Positions 23,103 to 33,964 of a stretch of DNA of 64,000 nucleotides are shown here, one piece after another. Where the stretch lies: positions 38,501 through 102,500 of the forward strand of contig PUQB01000308.1 of assembly GCA_003024785.1 (NCBI GenBank). Reading direction: 5' to 3'. The position numbers and the translations under genes were made by a program. A model generated the notes under the pieces. That model saw only the letters and a program-made list of their open reading frames with translations. It was not told the origin of the DNA and searched no databases. Source of the DNA: Selaginella tamariscina (lineage: Eukaryota > Streptophyta > Lycopodiopsida > Selaginellales > Selaginellaceae). Numbering within the stretch: position 1 is the first letter of the stretch; the number at the start of each line of letters is the position of its first letter.

Positions 23103-26015
23103 CAATGCTTCAAAACACGCCGTGCACCACGGCGTGTTGGCGTGGTGACACGAACACGGCCCCCAGCCGTGTTAACACGGGCCGTGTTCATTGACTCGGT
23201 CAATGCTCCAAAACACGGCTCCAAACACGGTTGAAACACGGTCAAATACCATGTGACCACGCCGTGTTCTAAAAACAATAGCTCACGTGGTTCACGTGAG
23301 CATTTTGCGCTTTGATGTTTTCTTGTCTTGTGATCAATCAAAAATTCCTGCGATCAATCAAAAGGTTTTTTCAGCGATCTATGGCGATTTTCTGGGCTAG
23401 GAATGCCCTCTCTAGGATTCTAGCGCTGGAGTGGGAGGAATGGCGCTCAACCACGCCTGATTTCGCTGCAAAAAATTCTTGATCATTGTCTCCAGTAGAT
23501 TTTCTCTCCCAAATTTTCTCCTTGGATTGCTTCTGCCATAATTCTTAGCTGCTTGGCACTGCATCTTTGTAGATTGCTGTGATTCTTAGTTGCTTGGCGT
23601 TGCGATTGTGTTATTGACGGCGTGATTCTAAAATTTTGAGTTTTTCAAAATTTTTTTAGGCGCAGGGCGTGACCGATTGTGGATTGGAACAGGAGCAGGG
23701 TGTGGGATTTTAGAGGCTGAGCAATTGTGGATTGGAGCAGCAGCAGGGTGTGGGATTTTAGAGGTTGGACTGAGTGATTGTGGATTGGAGTAGAAGCAGG
23801 TGCAGGATTTTAGAGGTTGAGCTGAGTGATGGCATCTGGGAGCCAGAGCAGGAGGACTTCAACAGGGCGACATCCATCATCCGTTTGGTGGGAAGAAGTG
23901 ATCCTTGGTGATCAAACAAACTGCCGTAGTGGGCATCGACGCTGGTCTTGCAAGTGGTGTTCGTTGAGAGACAAAGTTTCAGGTGTGGATCGTGTGAGGG
24001 GACATCTCACAGGGGAAGCTGGTCATGAAATCTTAAGTTGTGATGTCATCTCAGCAGAGAAGAGACAACAGCTTAGGGAGATGGCTAAAACCATCGACGA
24101 CCAGGTTTTGGCTGGAAAACACCAAAGCAAAAACGAGCAGTTTCTACACGTGTCGAAGGCATCCAAAGCACTGGAGGAGAGAGTTTTGTTGCTTCCCAGA
24201 GTTCTACACCAGGTGGCAATTCTGTAGAAGGAATTTCCAGGTTTTTTTGCAACGACAGCAGGGAATCCGGGATTCTTTTGATCCAAAAAGGAAGGAAGCA
24301 GTGGATATGGCTATAGGACGATTTTTCTGGAACGAGCACATACCATTTGTGAAAGCTCGTTCTCACCATTTCAAGGAGATGGTGCAGCAGATTGCAAGGC
24401 ATGGAATTCCCTACGATCTTCCAACAGAGACAGCATTGCGAGAGCAATTGTTGCAAGTGGAGAAAGCCAATCTTGAAGTTCAACTTGCCAAGGTGAAGGC
24501 ACGTTGGAAGAATTGTGGGGTTACTCTTGTTGCTGATGCATGGAATGACACAAGAAATCGACATATCATGGGGCTTGTTGCATACAGCAGAGGACAGTCG
24601 ACTTTTCTCGAGGCCATTGATATATCTTCTAGTGGGAAGACGGCTGATAACGTTTTTGCGACATGGGAGCGAGGTATCGAGATTGTTGGAGAGGAGAATG
24701 TTGTTCTTATTGTCACGGATGGTGAGGCTTCAAACAAGGCTGCTGCTAGGCTTCTAGAGGCGAGGAAGCCAAGGATTATGTGGGCTCCGTGCTTAGCTCA
24801 TTGTTTGAACAACATTCTCAAGGATTTCGCAAAACTACCATGGATGGTTGGGCTGCTAGACAAGGGAAAGACTCTGGTTGGCTTCCTCCGGAACCATTCG
24901 CATCTAGTAGCGATTTTGGCATCCTTCTCTTCACGACGAGTGTTGAAGTTCAGCGAAACACGATTCGCCTTCAACTTTCTTATGATGGAGAGATTGGTGG
25001 AGCTGAGGCCAAAGCTACAACAAATGTTTGTGAGCGACGCTTACAATGCAAGGCTAGAGTCAAGGACAGATTCTGGGATAGCATGCCGAGGAATTGTGTT
25101 CAACGATACATACTGGAACGAGGTTAACCACATGCTGGGTGTTTCAAGGAGGGTGATGTATTTGCTACGGATGGTTGACGGAGACGTGCCTGTGATTGGG
25201 AAGGTCTACGAGGGGATGGATCAGATGAGCGAGAACATCCGTCAACAAGAGGAGAACAATCTTAGGTATGAGGAGCTAAACCAACTGATTTCAAACAGGT
25301 GGTGGGCTTATCATAGCACCTTTCACTCCGTGGCATACATGCTTGATCCAGAGTTTCAGGGGCGAGGACAGAAAAATCCAGGGAAGTTTCCAAAGATTGG
25401 AACATGTACTTGGAGATCCAGTTCCCTGACTATCAGCAAAGGTCAACTATAAAAAATCAGCTTTGCCAATACAGGAACTTGGAGGGTAGTTTTGGCACCG
25501 GGGACTCTCAGATGGATCGTACAACAAAGGGTTTGTGCAGTGGTGGGAGGACAATGGCTACTCAGGTCCAGATTTGCAGAGGTTGGCAATTCGAGTGCTT
25601 AGTCAGGCAAGTTCTTCCTCATCTGTGGAGCGATTGTTCAGCATTTTTGGGCACATCACTTCAAAGAAGAGGAATTGCTTAGCAGTGAGCCGGATTGCAG
25701 ACTTGGTATTTGTGGCCAGTAATACCAAGTTGATAGGGAGCCACACTTCCTATGACAAGTTTGTGGATTGAGCCAGACAGGAAGTATTCCTCAAATTACT
25801 GATGCTGATATTGAAGCTATGGAAGAAGAGGACGAAGACGAAGATGATGATCCTGCTAATGAGGAGCTTCTAGATGAGATGGAGTGATAAGTAGAATATT
25901 CTAGAGAATATTCGTGTTTTCACCCGTGTTTATCCGTGTTCATTTCCGTGTTCCGTGTTCGTGTTCAAAAAATTGAATGCCGTGTTCGTGTTCGTGTTCG
26001 TGTTTTGAAGCTATG
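23103..26015 (+). mobile_element. hAT DNA transposon, full length, ends intact
   Basis: The element is 2913 bp. Terminal inverted repeats are CAATGCTTCAAAACACG at the left and the complement of CATAGCTTCAAAACACG at the right (15 of 17 identical). It is flanked by perfect 8-bp target duplications ATGCACAC (23095-23102 and 26016-26023), the length typical of hAT. Subterminal regions are packed with ACACGG/CCGTGT motifs (about 23115-23280 and 25905-26010), as in hAT elements that bind transposase there. The uninterrupted repeat B copy near 17190-17220 shows the related empty site. Well-preserved ends and recognisable domains suggest a fairly recent insertion, although the transposase is frame-broken. 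Confidence 0.95.
23829..25888 (+). pseudogene. hAT transposase (BED-DUF659-hATC), frame-broken
   Basis: Catalyses cut-and-paste transposition. From ATG 23829 there is a BED-type zinc finger (C41-x2-C44, H59, H66). The largest open part, ending at 25452, carries the DUF659-like RNase H-type core, with TLVADAWND (a likely catalytic Asp region), LIVTDGEASNKAAARLLE and APCLAHCLNNI. The hATC dimerisation domain near 25600-25700 reads SSSSVERLFSIFGH. An acidic tail (MEEEDEDEDDDPANEELLDE) ends at TGA near 25888. The frame changes at least four times: near 24190, near 25410, near 25500 and near 25770. As written it encodes no full protein. If some shifts are consensus errors, an autonomous element cannot be excluded. 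Confidence 0.85.
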
Positions 26016-26023
26016 ATGCACAC
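26016..26023. repeat. hAT target-site duplication, right
   Basis: ATGCACAC immediately right of the terminal inverted repeat; identical to 23095-23102. Confidence 0.9.
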
Positions 26024-26380
26024 ACCAGTTGGTGGCATTTAGAATCCTTGTGAAGAGGATGACAACAAGCAAGCCATGAAGACATGTATATTGCTACTTT
26101 ATTGACTTTAACAAGACTTTTTTGACACAATTTTTCAACATAAGTTCTTTGAGAGGCATGTGACATTGGAGATACCAATGAAGATCATCAATTTCATTCA
26201 AACTCTTTATAAGAAGGTATATTTAAATTTATGAAGTAGGGTTGTCCATTGTTAATTGGCTTGTATATTGAGGCAATAAAGGGTCTAATGTGTGAGTAGG
26301 GCCTCTCCAACATACAAATTGTAAAACTCTACATATACTTGCTTTTATATAGCGATAATATCCAATGAATAGAATGATCA
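26016..26380. repeat. Repeat B, second copy, right part
   Basis: Continues repeat B after the hAT element: GGCATTTAGAATCCTTGTGA and GCCATGAAGACATGTATATT match about 17225-17285, and GGTCTAATGTGTGAGTAGGG matches about 17490. Confidence 0.85.
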
Positions 26381-26554
26381 ATATATATTTGGTCAATATC
26401 TTGATGTCCACCTAACACTCTCACAAATGCAGTTAGGGGTTGCCATCCTTGTTAATACATAAGATGTGATAAGACCAGGTCTACATAAAGGCTCATCTAA
26501 AAAATGACGTTCCTTAAGAATAATATTGTAAAGCACCCGGTTCTCTCCTTCATT

Positions 26555-27487
26555 TTATAAATTCAAATCACGAGAAAGAAAAGCATCAGGAAATGTTTGA
26601 TATGGTGGATATTGCTCACAAAAGTTTTCGAAATTCTTCTTTCTGAGGCACATATCCAAGTAGTTCACTAGCTCATCCATGGTATTGGTATCAGAATATG
26701 AGTCAAAAGTGATTGGATGGATACAAGTAATGCTTTGGTTGAGTATAGCCTTCTGAGGAGAGTCGTTTACCACTAAGATATGTGCGTTCTTCATTATCCT
26801 TAACTGATTGATCTCCCTATGAAGCCCAATAAATCTTTCATTCTTGAAGAAGTATGGCTTGCTTTTCTTTCTTCTATTGTGAAATTCGAGAGGTTTATAA
26901 CATATTCACTGGTCAAAAATCCAATCTTTACGAATCACCTCTTCTGTAACACTACAATATTTCTTAAGCAAATTCAATAGCAGTGTCAAGTTGTGAATCT
27001 GCATGCATGACCAAATCCCCACAAGTGCACCCATCTCCTTAAGCTTTTGAAAGAAACAGTCCAACCCCGGACGAAAAATGATATCATATTTAAATTTACC
27101 ATGACAAGGAATGAAATCTCCTTGTTTGATTTCTTTTTTTCTATCCTCGAGTCTTTGTCGATGAAGCAGAACACCATTGACATCGAACAATATAATATGG
27201 CCATGGGTAATAGTGAGTAGCATTGCCTCTTGAATGCTTTGCAACTCACTTGTTTGATCCCTTTCACATTTATCTGTTGACACTATATTGTTGCCTATCC
27301 CTTTATCATTTACTTGTACATCATCCTTACAAGATTCAGGTATTGCAAGCACTGAAGAAAGTGATTTAGGAACTGAAGGCAATAAAAATGGTGATGAAAA
27401 AACTGAAGTGGCCCCCATGGTAAGGATGTTTTGAGCTGCATTATTATCCATTTCATGCATGAACTCTGTCATTTTGACATGTGGCAC
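26555..27487 (-). pseudogene. FCP1/NIF-like (HAD-family) phosphatase remnant
   Basis: The reading runs on the minus strand from about 27487. It has a variable N-terminus, then the HAD motif I region ILFDVNGVLLHR, RPGLDCFFQKLKEMGALVGI, IFDQ, and (after one in-frame TGA near 26909) CYKPLEFHNRRKKSKPYFFK, KNAHILVVNDSPQKAIL and a C-terminal FENFCEQYPPYQTF region. This order is that of FCP1-type domains, which dephosphorylate RNA polymerase II CTD or related targets. The second Asp of the DxD motif is Asn, so catalysis is doubtful. Apart from the stop the frame continues without an intron across the domain. Downstream of a methyltransferase-like gene on the same strand; either a host paralogue or a gene carried by an element. 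Confidence 0.65.
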
Positions 27488-27741
27488 AAGAAATTTTTGC
27501 CAAACCCCTCTCTTACCTCATGCTAATGCTGAAAATCCATGTTCTTAATTATTTCATTACATTTGCAAAATGATATTTAGCTGGCCTTATAATTATCAAG
27601 GTATATTATTTACCTTGTTAATGTGTGACCTATGTTTGAACTAAAAGTTTCATTAATCCTTAAGAATTTATTTTTTGTACAAATATAAACAAAATATACA
27701 CAAGTGCCTTATGTTACACTCATTTGCAACTATTTATCACT

Positions 27742-29990
27742 CTAAGAACTCATTAACAATTCTTCTTTACTATTACCTTCTGAGTGAGGCGAAGAAGGTT
27801 TTAGCCGCTTGGTAGATCGTTCATGATCTTCCGTATCTTCTGTTGATGTTTCCATGGGTAATGGAGCATGTAAATGTTCTGTACTCCTCGAGATAACTTC
27901 TGGTTTAATATCTGATTGAAGATCGTCCTCAGACTTCGACATTGAACCAGATTCGTCTTCAGAGCTATTACACTTCTCGGGAGGGAACTTTCCCAAATAC
28001 TCCTGTATGGGTTTGTTGGGGTAGTCAGTTGAGAACCTCTCTATCCACTTGTTCAGGTCTTCAAACATGGTCTTATCCTTTTCAACGGCAAACACACATG
28101 TATTCTGAAGGTAACACTCCTTCAAGACGGATCCCCTAGTGCAGTAGTCAAAAACCCATGCATCATTGTGAGGACCCCTAATCAAGTTGACGATGCTCAG
28201 TGCAGCCTGACTTGTAATGTTTGGATAATGTACATTGCTGAATACATCCTTCTCAGCTATCAGCATATCAGATGAAGGTTCAAGCCCATTGGAGTGCAAA
28301 CAGATGCCTAGCCAGTCATTTGGAAGTTTGAAATTGTTTGGCGCATTCCTAATAACCAAGTGAACAACTATATCAATGCACTTGGGATCAACATTGTTCA
28401 CATAAAATCATGTCCAACGATGTCTATTCTTCTTGGCGAAGACGAAGGTAAAAGTAATCAATGACATGAGCAAGAATCAAGAAATAAATACCTGAAAACG
28501 TAGGTATCAATTAAGAGTGCAAGCATGAATTTAATAATAAATACCTTCTCTGTACATGCTTGCACGGCTAAGTTTCTCCACCAAATCCTCAAGTGCCCTA
28601 TCTGTCGAAGGATTTTTTAACACCTGCTGATCCATCACAAACAATTAAAACGGTTTCTTGCAAGCAGTGATGTTACCCATAAAGTTTATGAATCTGACAA
28701 TAAACATTTGTAGGGCTTGTCGTGATTCATAGCATCTTCCTTTTATAAGGTTCAACTCGGTTCTTCGTTGCTGAAAGATTGAGGCGTCATCGCAATGTTC
28801 TCCTTTTAGGCGTTGGCGTGCAATAGATTCTTGCCCAGATCTTCCGATTAATTCACCCATTAGACAAGCATATCATCGTTTGTCACATGCAAATATTTGC
28901 TGACCTCTTTATATGTTGAGACCGAGGTCCAACCCAGTTTGTGGTAGTGTATTCCTAACCACTCCTTGACCGTCTTCAACTCCATTGCCTTGACATGAAA
29001 AGGAGAGGTGGGGCTGTTGTTGTTAATATGTAGTTTGCCATCAATCATTAAATCAACTAAGACTTCCATCTCCTCCATTATTATTCCATTTAAAGGCTTC
29101 AACCATGTGAACTTAAAAATCCTTGTCTACATCCTTTATAAATTGAACAGACTTAGCCTTCGACGTCTTACTAGGTTTCTTTGCAGACTTTTCTGAGGGC
29201 TCCCCTTCACTTGTCTGCTTCTTCTTCAGTGTTCCTTTTGTAAAGGATTTCATAATCCCCAACCATTTGGCAAAGATCTTATCCTCGGGGCAAGAAATCA
29301 ACATCATCAAAAAGAATGTTTCCTTCCCGCCCACCTGAAAAATCAATTACTGTAATTTCTTCAATTCTCTAAAAAAAAGAGACAAATTAATATACTGGTG
29401 AGATAAATCCCGCCAAGACAATTTACTTACCCGGTAGTTTGGACATTGTTCTTTCCCTGCAGTAGCTCTTTGTGGTCACTCAAGAGTTTCCCACACGGAT
29501 CGCGTGTGTTTGAACTTCTCCCATATTTTGCTATTGATCCGAATCAACATGTTTGATCCCCGACTACAGTTGTTCTAATGTTCTCAGCACGCTCTTCCAA
29601 CTCCCGAAGATTCCTAAGCAAATTGAACGTGATTTATAAAGAACCTGGGACCGAGCCACCCTCTCAATCTCCCTAATGATGTTGTTGTGTTCTTCTTCAA
29701 TAAGAAGAAGGAAGATTGCTCCACTTGTGAATGTTCTGTATTGTGAAGCAATATCTGCTGAGAATACACCTACTCGATAAGTATGGAGATCTTCAAAGTA
29801 GACATCTAATTGGATCCCCTCCATAAATGAGTTGAAGAAGAACTCCACAGTCAACATCATTAGTAAACACATGAACGTCATTATCCACAAGTCGACAAAA
29901 CCACTCGAGATTAATGTTGTAACTGGCGACCTCTAGATCCAAGAATGTGACATTGGATGGAATAAGGCATATGTGTCGAGCATCATCCAA
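27742..29990 (-). pseudogene. Intron-bearing gene with methyltransferase-like C-terminus, broken
   Basis: Several exon-like blocks lie on the minus strand: 29431-29990; 29113-29334 (with a Lys/Ser-rich stretch); 28860-29102 (EEMEVLVDLMIDGKL, VKEWLGIHYHKLGW); 28545-28860; and 27742-28491 ending in a Ser/Glu-rich tail (stop about 27742). Two small GT-AG introns are plain: 29335-29430 and 28492-28544. Near the C-terminus the text WVFDYCTRGSVLKECYL followed by CVFAVEKDKTMFEDL resembles motif I of class-beta N4/N6 amino-methyltransferases (FxGxGS, then a hydrophobic V-E-x-D). No clear DPPY was seen, so activity is doubtful. Frames change near 29110 and 28860 and there is a stop near 28410. I do not recognise the whole protein. 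Confidence 0.45.
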
Positions 29991-30660
29991 TCTGGGTTTG
30001 CAACCTACTTTCGGGTGCTTGACTAGTAAATCTACTTACCATTGTTTTGTTTATCCATGCGTTGTGACATATGTTAATTTGACAGCAACTATGGTTGCTC
30101 CAATACGCTTCCCGTTTATTTTGAAATATGGCCAAGTTGATTTCAGAATCCCCCTACCCATCTCTTCTCCTCCTCTCGTCTTCAATGTCACCTCAATTCC
30201 ACATTTGAATACAAAAATGATTAGTTCTTCAAGTACATATTCGAGTATAACAGATTTTATTATAATTCTTACCCAGAATTTAACGACGACTCCATACTAA
30301 TGATTGAATCTCATTGTTTAATCAAATCGTCCTTCTGCACAATAATACACTATAAATATAATTCATATAAAAACGCAAACACACTTGTATAAACCCGAAT
30401 ATACAAAATTAATACACTGATAAATTCACATACACCCTTCTTTGTCTCATAGAGAAGTGGATGGGATTAACTGTCCAAAGCTCACATTTATACTAGTGCA
30501 AAAGACTGATAACATTTGGTTTTAGAACCACCACAAATGTGAGCTTTGGACAGATTCACATATTTTATTGGCTTTTACTCAAAATATTATGATAAGATGA
30601 TAGAAGTAAATAACATGGGATATGCAACTTATATATACTAATACACATTTATATTCACAT
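29991..30660. other. Spacer upstream of the methyltransferase-like gene
   Basis: A plus-strand ORF at 29947-30300 overlaps the minus gene's 5' part and looks like a shadow. The rest is AT-rich and contains the hairpin at 30471-30553. No other feature. Confidence 0.5.
30471..30553. repeat. Perfect 19-bp inverted repeat (hairpin)
   Basis: CTGTCCAAAGCTCACATTT at 30471-30489 is exactly complementary to AAATGTGAGCTTTGGACAG at 30535-30553, with a 45-bp loop containing ACTAGTGCAAAAG. It may be a minimal MITE or fold-back, or a structural signal in an adjoining element. Confidence 0.8.
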
Positions 30661-31320
30661 GGAAGGGGTGACGGGATTAATCTCGCCACCCCTTCTATGC
30701 CTTCTGAAAGGGTTGGCGGGATTAATCTCGCCACCTTCTTGATCTCCTAAATGGGTGTGCGGGATTAATCCTACCACCCTTCTCGGTCTTAAAGAGAACT
30801 AGGCGGGATTTATTTGGCACACCCCGCCAAGTGATCAAGAAGGATGACAGGATTAATCTCCCCCACCATGGAAGGGATGGTCGAATTAATCTCGCCACCC
30901 TTCTCAGTCTCCTAAATTGGTGTGCAGTAATCATTCTCCGTCTTAGACAGAAGTGGTCAAGATTAATTTGGCTCACCAATTCATAAGACAGAGAAGGGTG
31001 ACGGGATTAATCCCGCCACCCCTTCCATGCCTAGTGAGTGGGATACCCTTCTATGCCCGGTGAAGGAAATTAATCCTTCCAATATTTTCACGCCTCCTTG
31101 GAGGGACGGCAGGATTAATCCGCCACCAGGCATAGAAGGGTCGATAGGATTAATCCCGCCGCCCTTTCGAAAATCATACGCACATACACATATATATATG
31201 GCGGCGGGATTAATCCTGCCGGCCTTCACGCAGGCCCTCTGTGTAAGTCATGGGCAGTGGGATTAATCCCGCCACCCTTCAAGCAGGGCCTCCGCCCAAG
31301 TCATGGCGGCGGGATTAATG
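30660..31320. repeat. Array of palindromic GGGATTAATCCC units
   Basis: About a dozen copies of a core GGCGGGATTAATCCCGCC or near variants (GATTAATC always central) occur every ~40-70 bp, with shared spacer text such as CCACCCTTC, TTCTATGCC and GGCATAGAAGGG in both orientations. The region is GC-richer than its surroundings. It lies between a leftward and a rightward transcription unit. The ORFs across it are repeat translations. Confidence 0.85.
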
Positions 31321-32690
31321 TCATGAAACTTCCGATTTCATTGACATGTGTGCTAACACATGGACACGGTTCATATGGACACTTTTCACTTCCACATTGG
31401 TCTAGCAACTCCAATTTCACTATTGAGTTGTTGGCCATGTGTTTCAGAAACCTTGAAGCCCACTCACAAACAAATCCTATTAGTGATCTCAAAGTGAAGA
31501 AACACACCTTCAACCTTTACATAATGCTCTCATGAACACGTCTGCACTTGAGGCTACTTGGGAATATAAGAGGCATTGTCAGCAGCCTGTACAAAAAACA
31601 GATGGCCCTATTAAGAGTTCAGGTTCAGTGGAGGGATCTAGCTCAAATAGTGTACATGTGTCCTCAACATCAAATAAGCTTCCTCATCATTTGCTTTGAT
31701 AATTGTGCAGACAAGAACAAAAATAGGTAAATCATTTTAGTTAAGGGTTTCTCAAGGTCATACTTACTTTATTTTCTAGATATGTGTTAGCATACTTGTC
31801 AATGCTTATTGCCAAAGGTGTGTTTGAGTCAATCATGCTCAGTTTCCTTATGGTTGGTCACACTCATGAAGATATTGATGCGTTCTTTAGTAAGGTCTCC
31901 AACTCTACAAAAAGGACAAGTGCACTTACCTTACTGCATATGATGGATCTTTTTAAAAATTGCATCTTTAAAAAAAGTTGTGCTTTGCTTGTGACTGAAG
32001 TGCCAGACTTTAAAAAGTTTCTCCAGGAGTATATAAAAGAGAGGAGCGATTCTTTAGTTGGTCACCTTGTGCTGCTATAATTCTTTTTCTTCATAAGAGA
32101 TGTATACCTATTATGCAGTACAAGTTACGGCCATCAGACCAGGAGTGGTTATCGAAAGAGGGCTTAATGCTCTTCAAAAGTGGAGAAGATGGAAAGCCAC
32201 TTCTCCCAGAAGGATAACCAGACCCTATTCCATTGAGTGCCCAACTCAAGGAACAAGAGGTTATTATTGATGATATCAAAAAATATGTAGCATAGGTTCA
32301 AAAATCGATGCCAAAGAATTCTGATAAGGCAACTGGTTACTCAGAATTATATAAGCATGTGGTCGACTATTTGGAGACTATGGTTCGAAAGTTAAAAGGG
32401 CCTACTGTCACAAGTACAGAATTGTAACACCCTTTTTGGCTTAAAACAAGGTGGCGAGAGGAGATTGAAATGACATCACTGAGCACAGATGACATAGAAG
32501 TCAGTAATGATGTGGAAGTGCAAACCCCACACTTTGTTGGACAAAGGAACCAAAAACCTAAAGCATACTTTGATTATTGTAAGGATCTTCAAAAAATTAA
32601 TGATAGTCCTTATTACTCCAGGTGTGTCATAATCAACCTATTTGGATGGGTCAAATTATCGACACATCTAAAGTAATCACAAAAAATAAT
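31321..32690 (+). pseudogene. GHTHEDID-motif gene (DUF7869-like), copy 1
   Basis: Plus-strand protein-like text runs from the array outward: CFRNLEAHSQTNPISDLKVK, then ICFDNCADKNKNR near 31690, an intron-like break, then YVLAYLSMLIAKGVFESIML, SFLMVGHTHEDIDAFFSKVS near 31860, and a further open stretch to about 32080. Later pieces extend to about 32690. The D-N-C...DNKNRY and GHTHEDID signatures match a conserved domain of uncharacterised, widely scattered transposon-like proteins that I recall as DUF7869. The frame is broken in several places and the N-terminus is missing or in the array side. Function unknown; an RNase H-like nuclease fold is only a guess. Confidence 0.5.
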
Positions 32691-33964
32691 ATGGTTAAGG
32701 TTGCATGGTTCAAACCATAAAAAAGGGCGACATGAGAAGAAGAGTGAAAGTATAATGGATGCCTAGAGAAAACATGGTCTCCCAATTAAAAAGACTCAGC
32801 ATGTTTTATAAATATTAAATCCATTTGATATGGGTAGATGTCAAGAAGCGTTGAAAAAGTCACAATTAACAAAACTGCAAGAGAATGTATGTTCTGAAGC
32901 TTAAATCAATTATAAAATTATAAAAATATCGTATATTTAATATTTGTAATTATAATAACTATTTAATAATAGTACCAAATTGTTTACTTAACTATATAAA
33001 TTTATAAAAAGATATGGAAGATTGACTATATTTATTATAGGATTTATATATTATTATTAGTACAAATTTTTAATTAATGTTATATTTAAATATTAATATT
33101 TAATAACAACATCAATATTTATATAATGTACCTCTTATGTTCTTCCTTAATTTTTATATTAGGCCCATACAATCTTAAATATATATATATAATTAATACC
33201 TTCTACTTTATAATGTTATTAATTTTTGGTCCATGAATGCTATAATATATTATAGGGTCGATTACAAAATAAATATTCTAAAGAATATTCTGTCTTTAAA
33301 CATATATTATAAAAAATATTCCTTTAATATTAGAAAAAGCTAATTAAATTGGACTATACACATGCCCATTTTAATTACAGCATCATAAATACAAAAGAAG
33401 AATAAATATATATATATATATAATATATAATATTATATATATCAAATATACATAACAAAGAAATATATATACATGTTTCACGACGTAACATAACACACTT
33501 GGGTTTGATTTGTGTATGCATAATTCTTGTTATGGCAAATGTATATAAGATCCCATTTTATATGTGTGCTATGGATGTGTGTATTTGGGTTATTACAAAC
33601 TGCTTAGGTTATATATTTAATTATAATTCAATAAAAATCTCAAGGACTTAGTTCAACGACATGGAAAGTGCACAGCACTGTAACTTTTCTAAATACAACA
33701 CTTGCGCATCACTTAAGGTGCACAAAAACATTGGTGGAGATCAGTTACATTCAGAAGAAGATGGAGAACCACATAATTGTTCAATGAAATTGCTACTCCA
33801 ATAATATACATGACTCAAAAAGCGTGCAGTGTGCTAAGACCGGCAAGTTTGTTGTGCAATCATGTGGGCCTCCATCTCATGACCATAAGAATATCTCTAT
33901 TTAATTCAAATTGGATAATTCAAAGACCAATATTTCTAAATTAATTGTGACAATAACGTATTTT
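32691..33964. other. AT-rich spacer between the two GHTHEDID copies
   Basis: Very AT-rich with TATATA tracts at about 33180 and 33400. No coding signal seen. Confidence 0.6.

Noticed and set aside
23093-23341. Minus-strand ORF over the hAT left end
   Set aside because: Covers the subterminal repeats and terminal inverted repeat; no domain and in the wrong orientation.
30660-31320. Palindromic array as a CRISPR-like array
   Set aside because: Units are irregularly spaced, spacers are related to one another, and the genome is a plant's.
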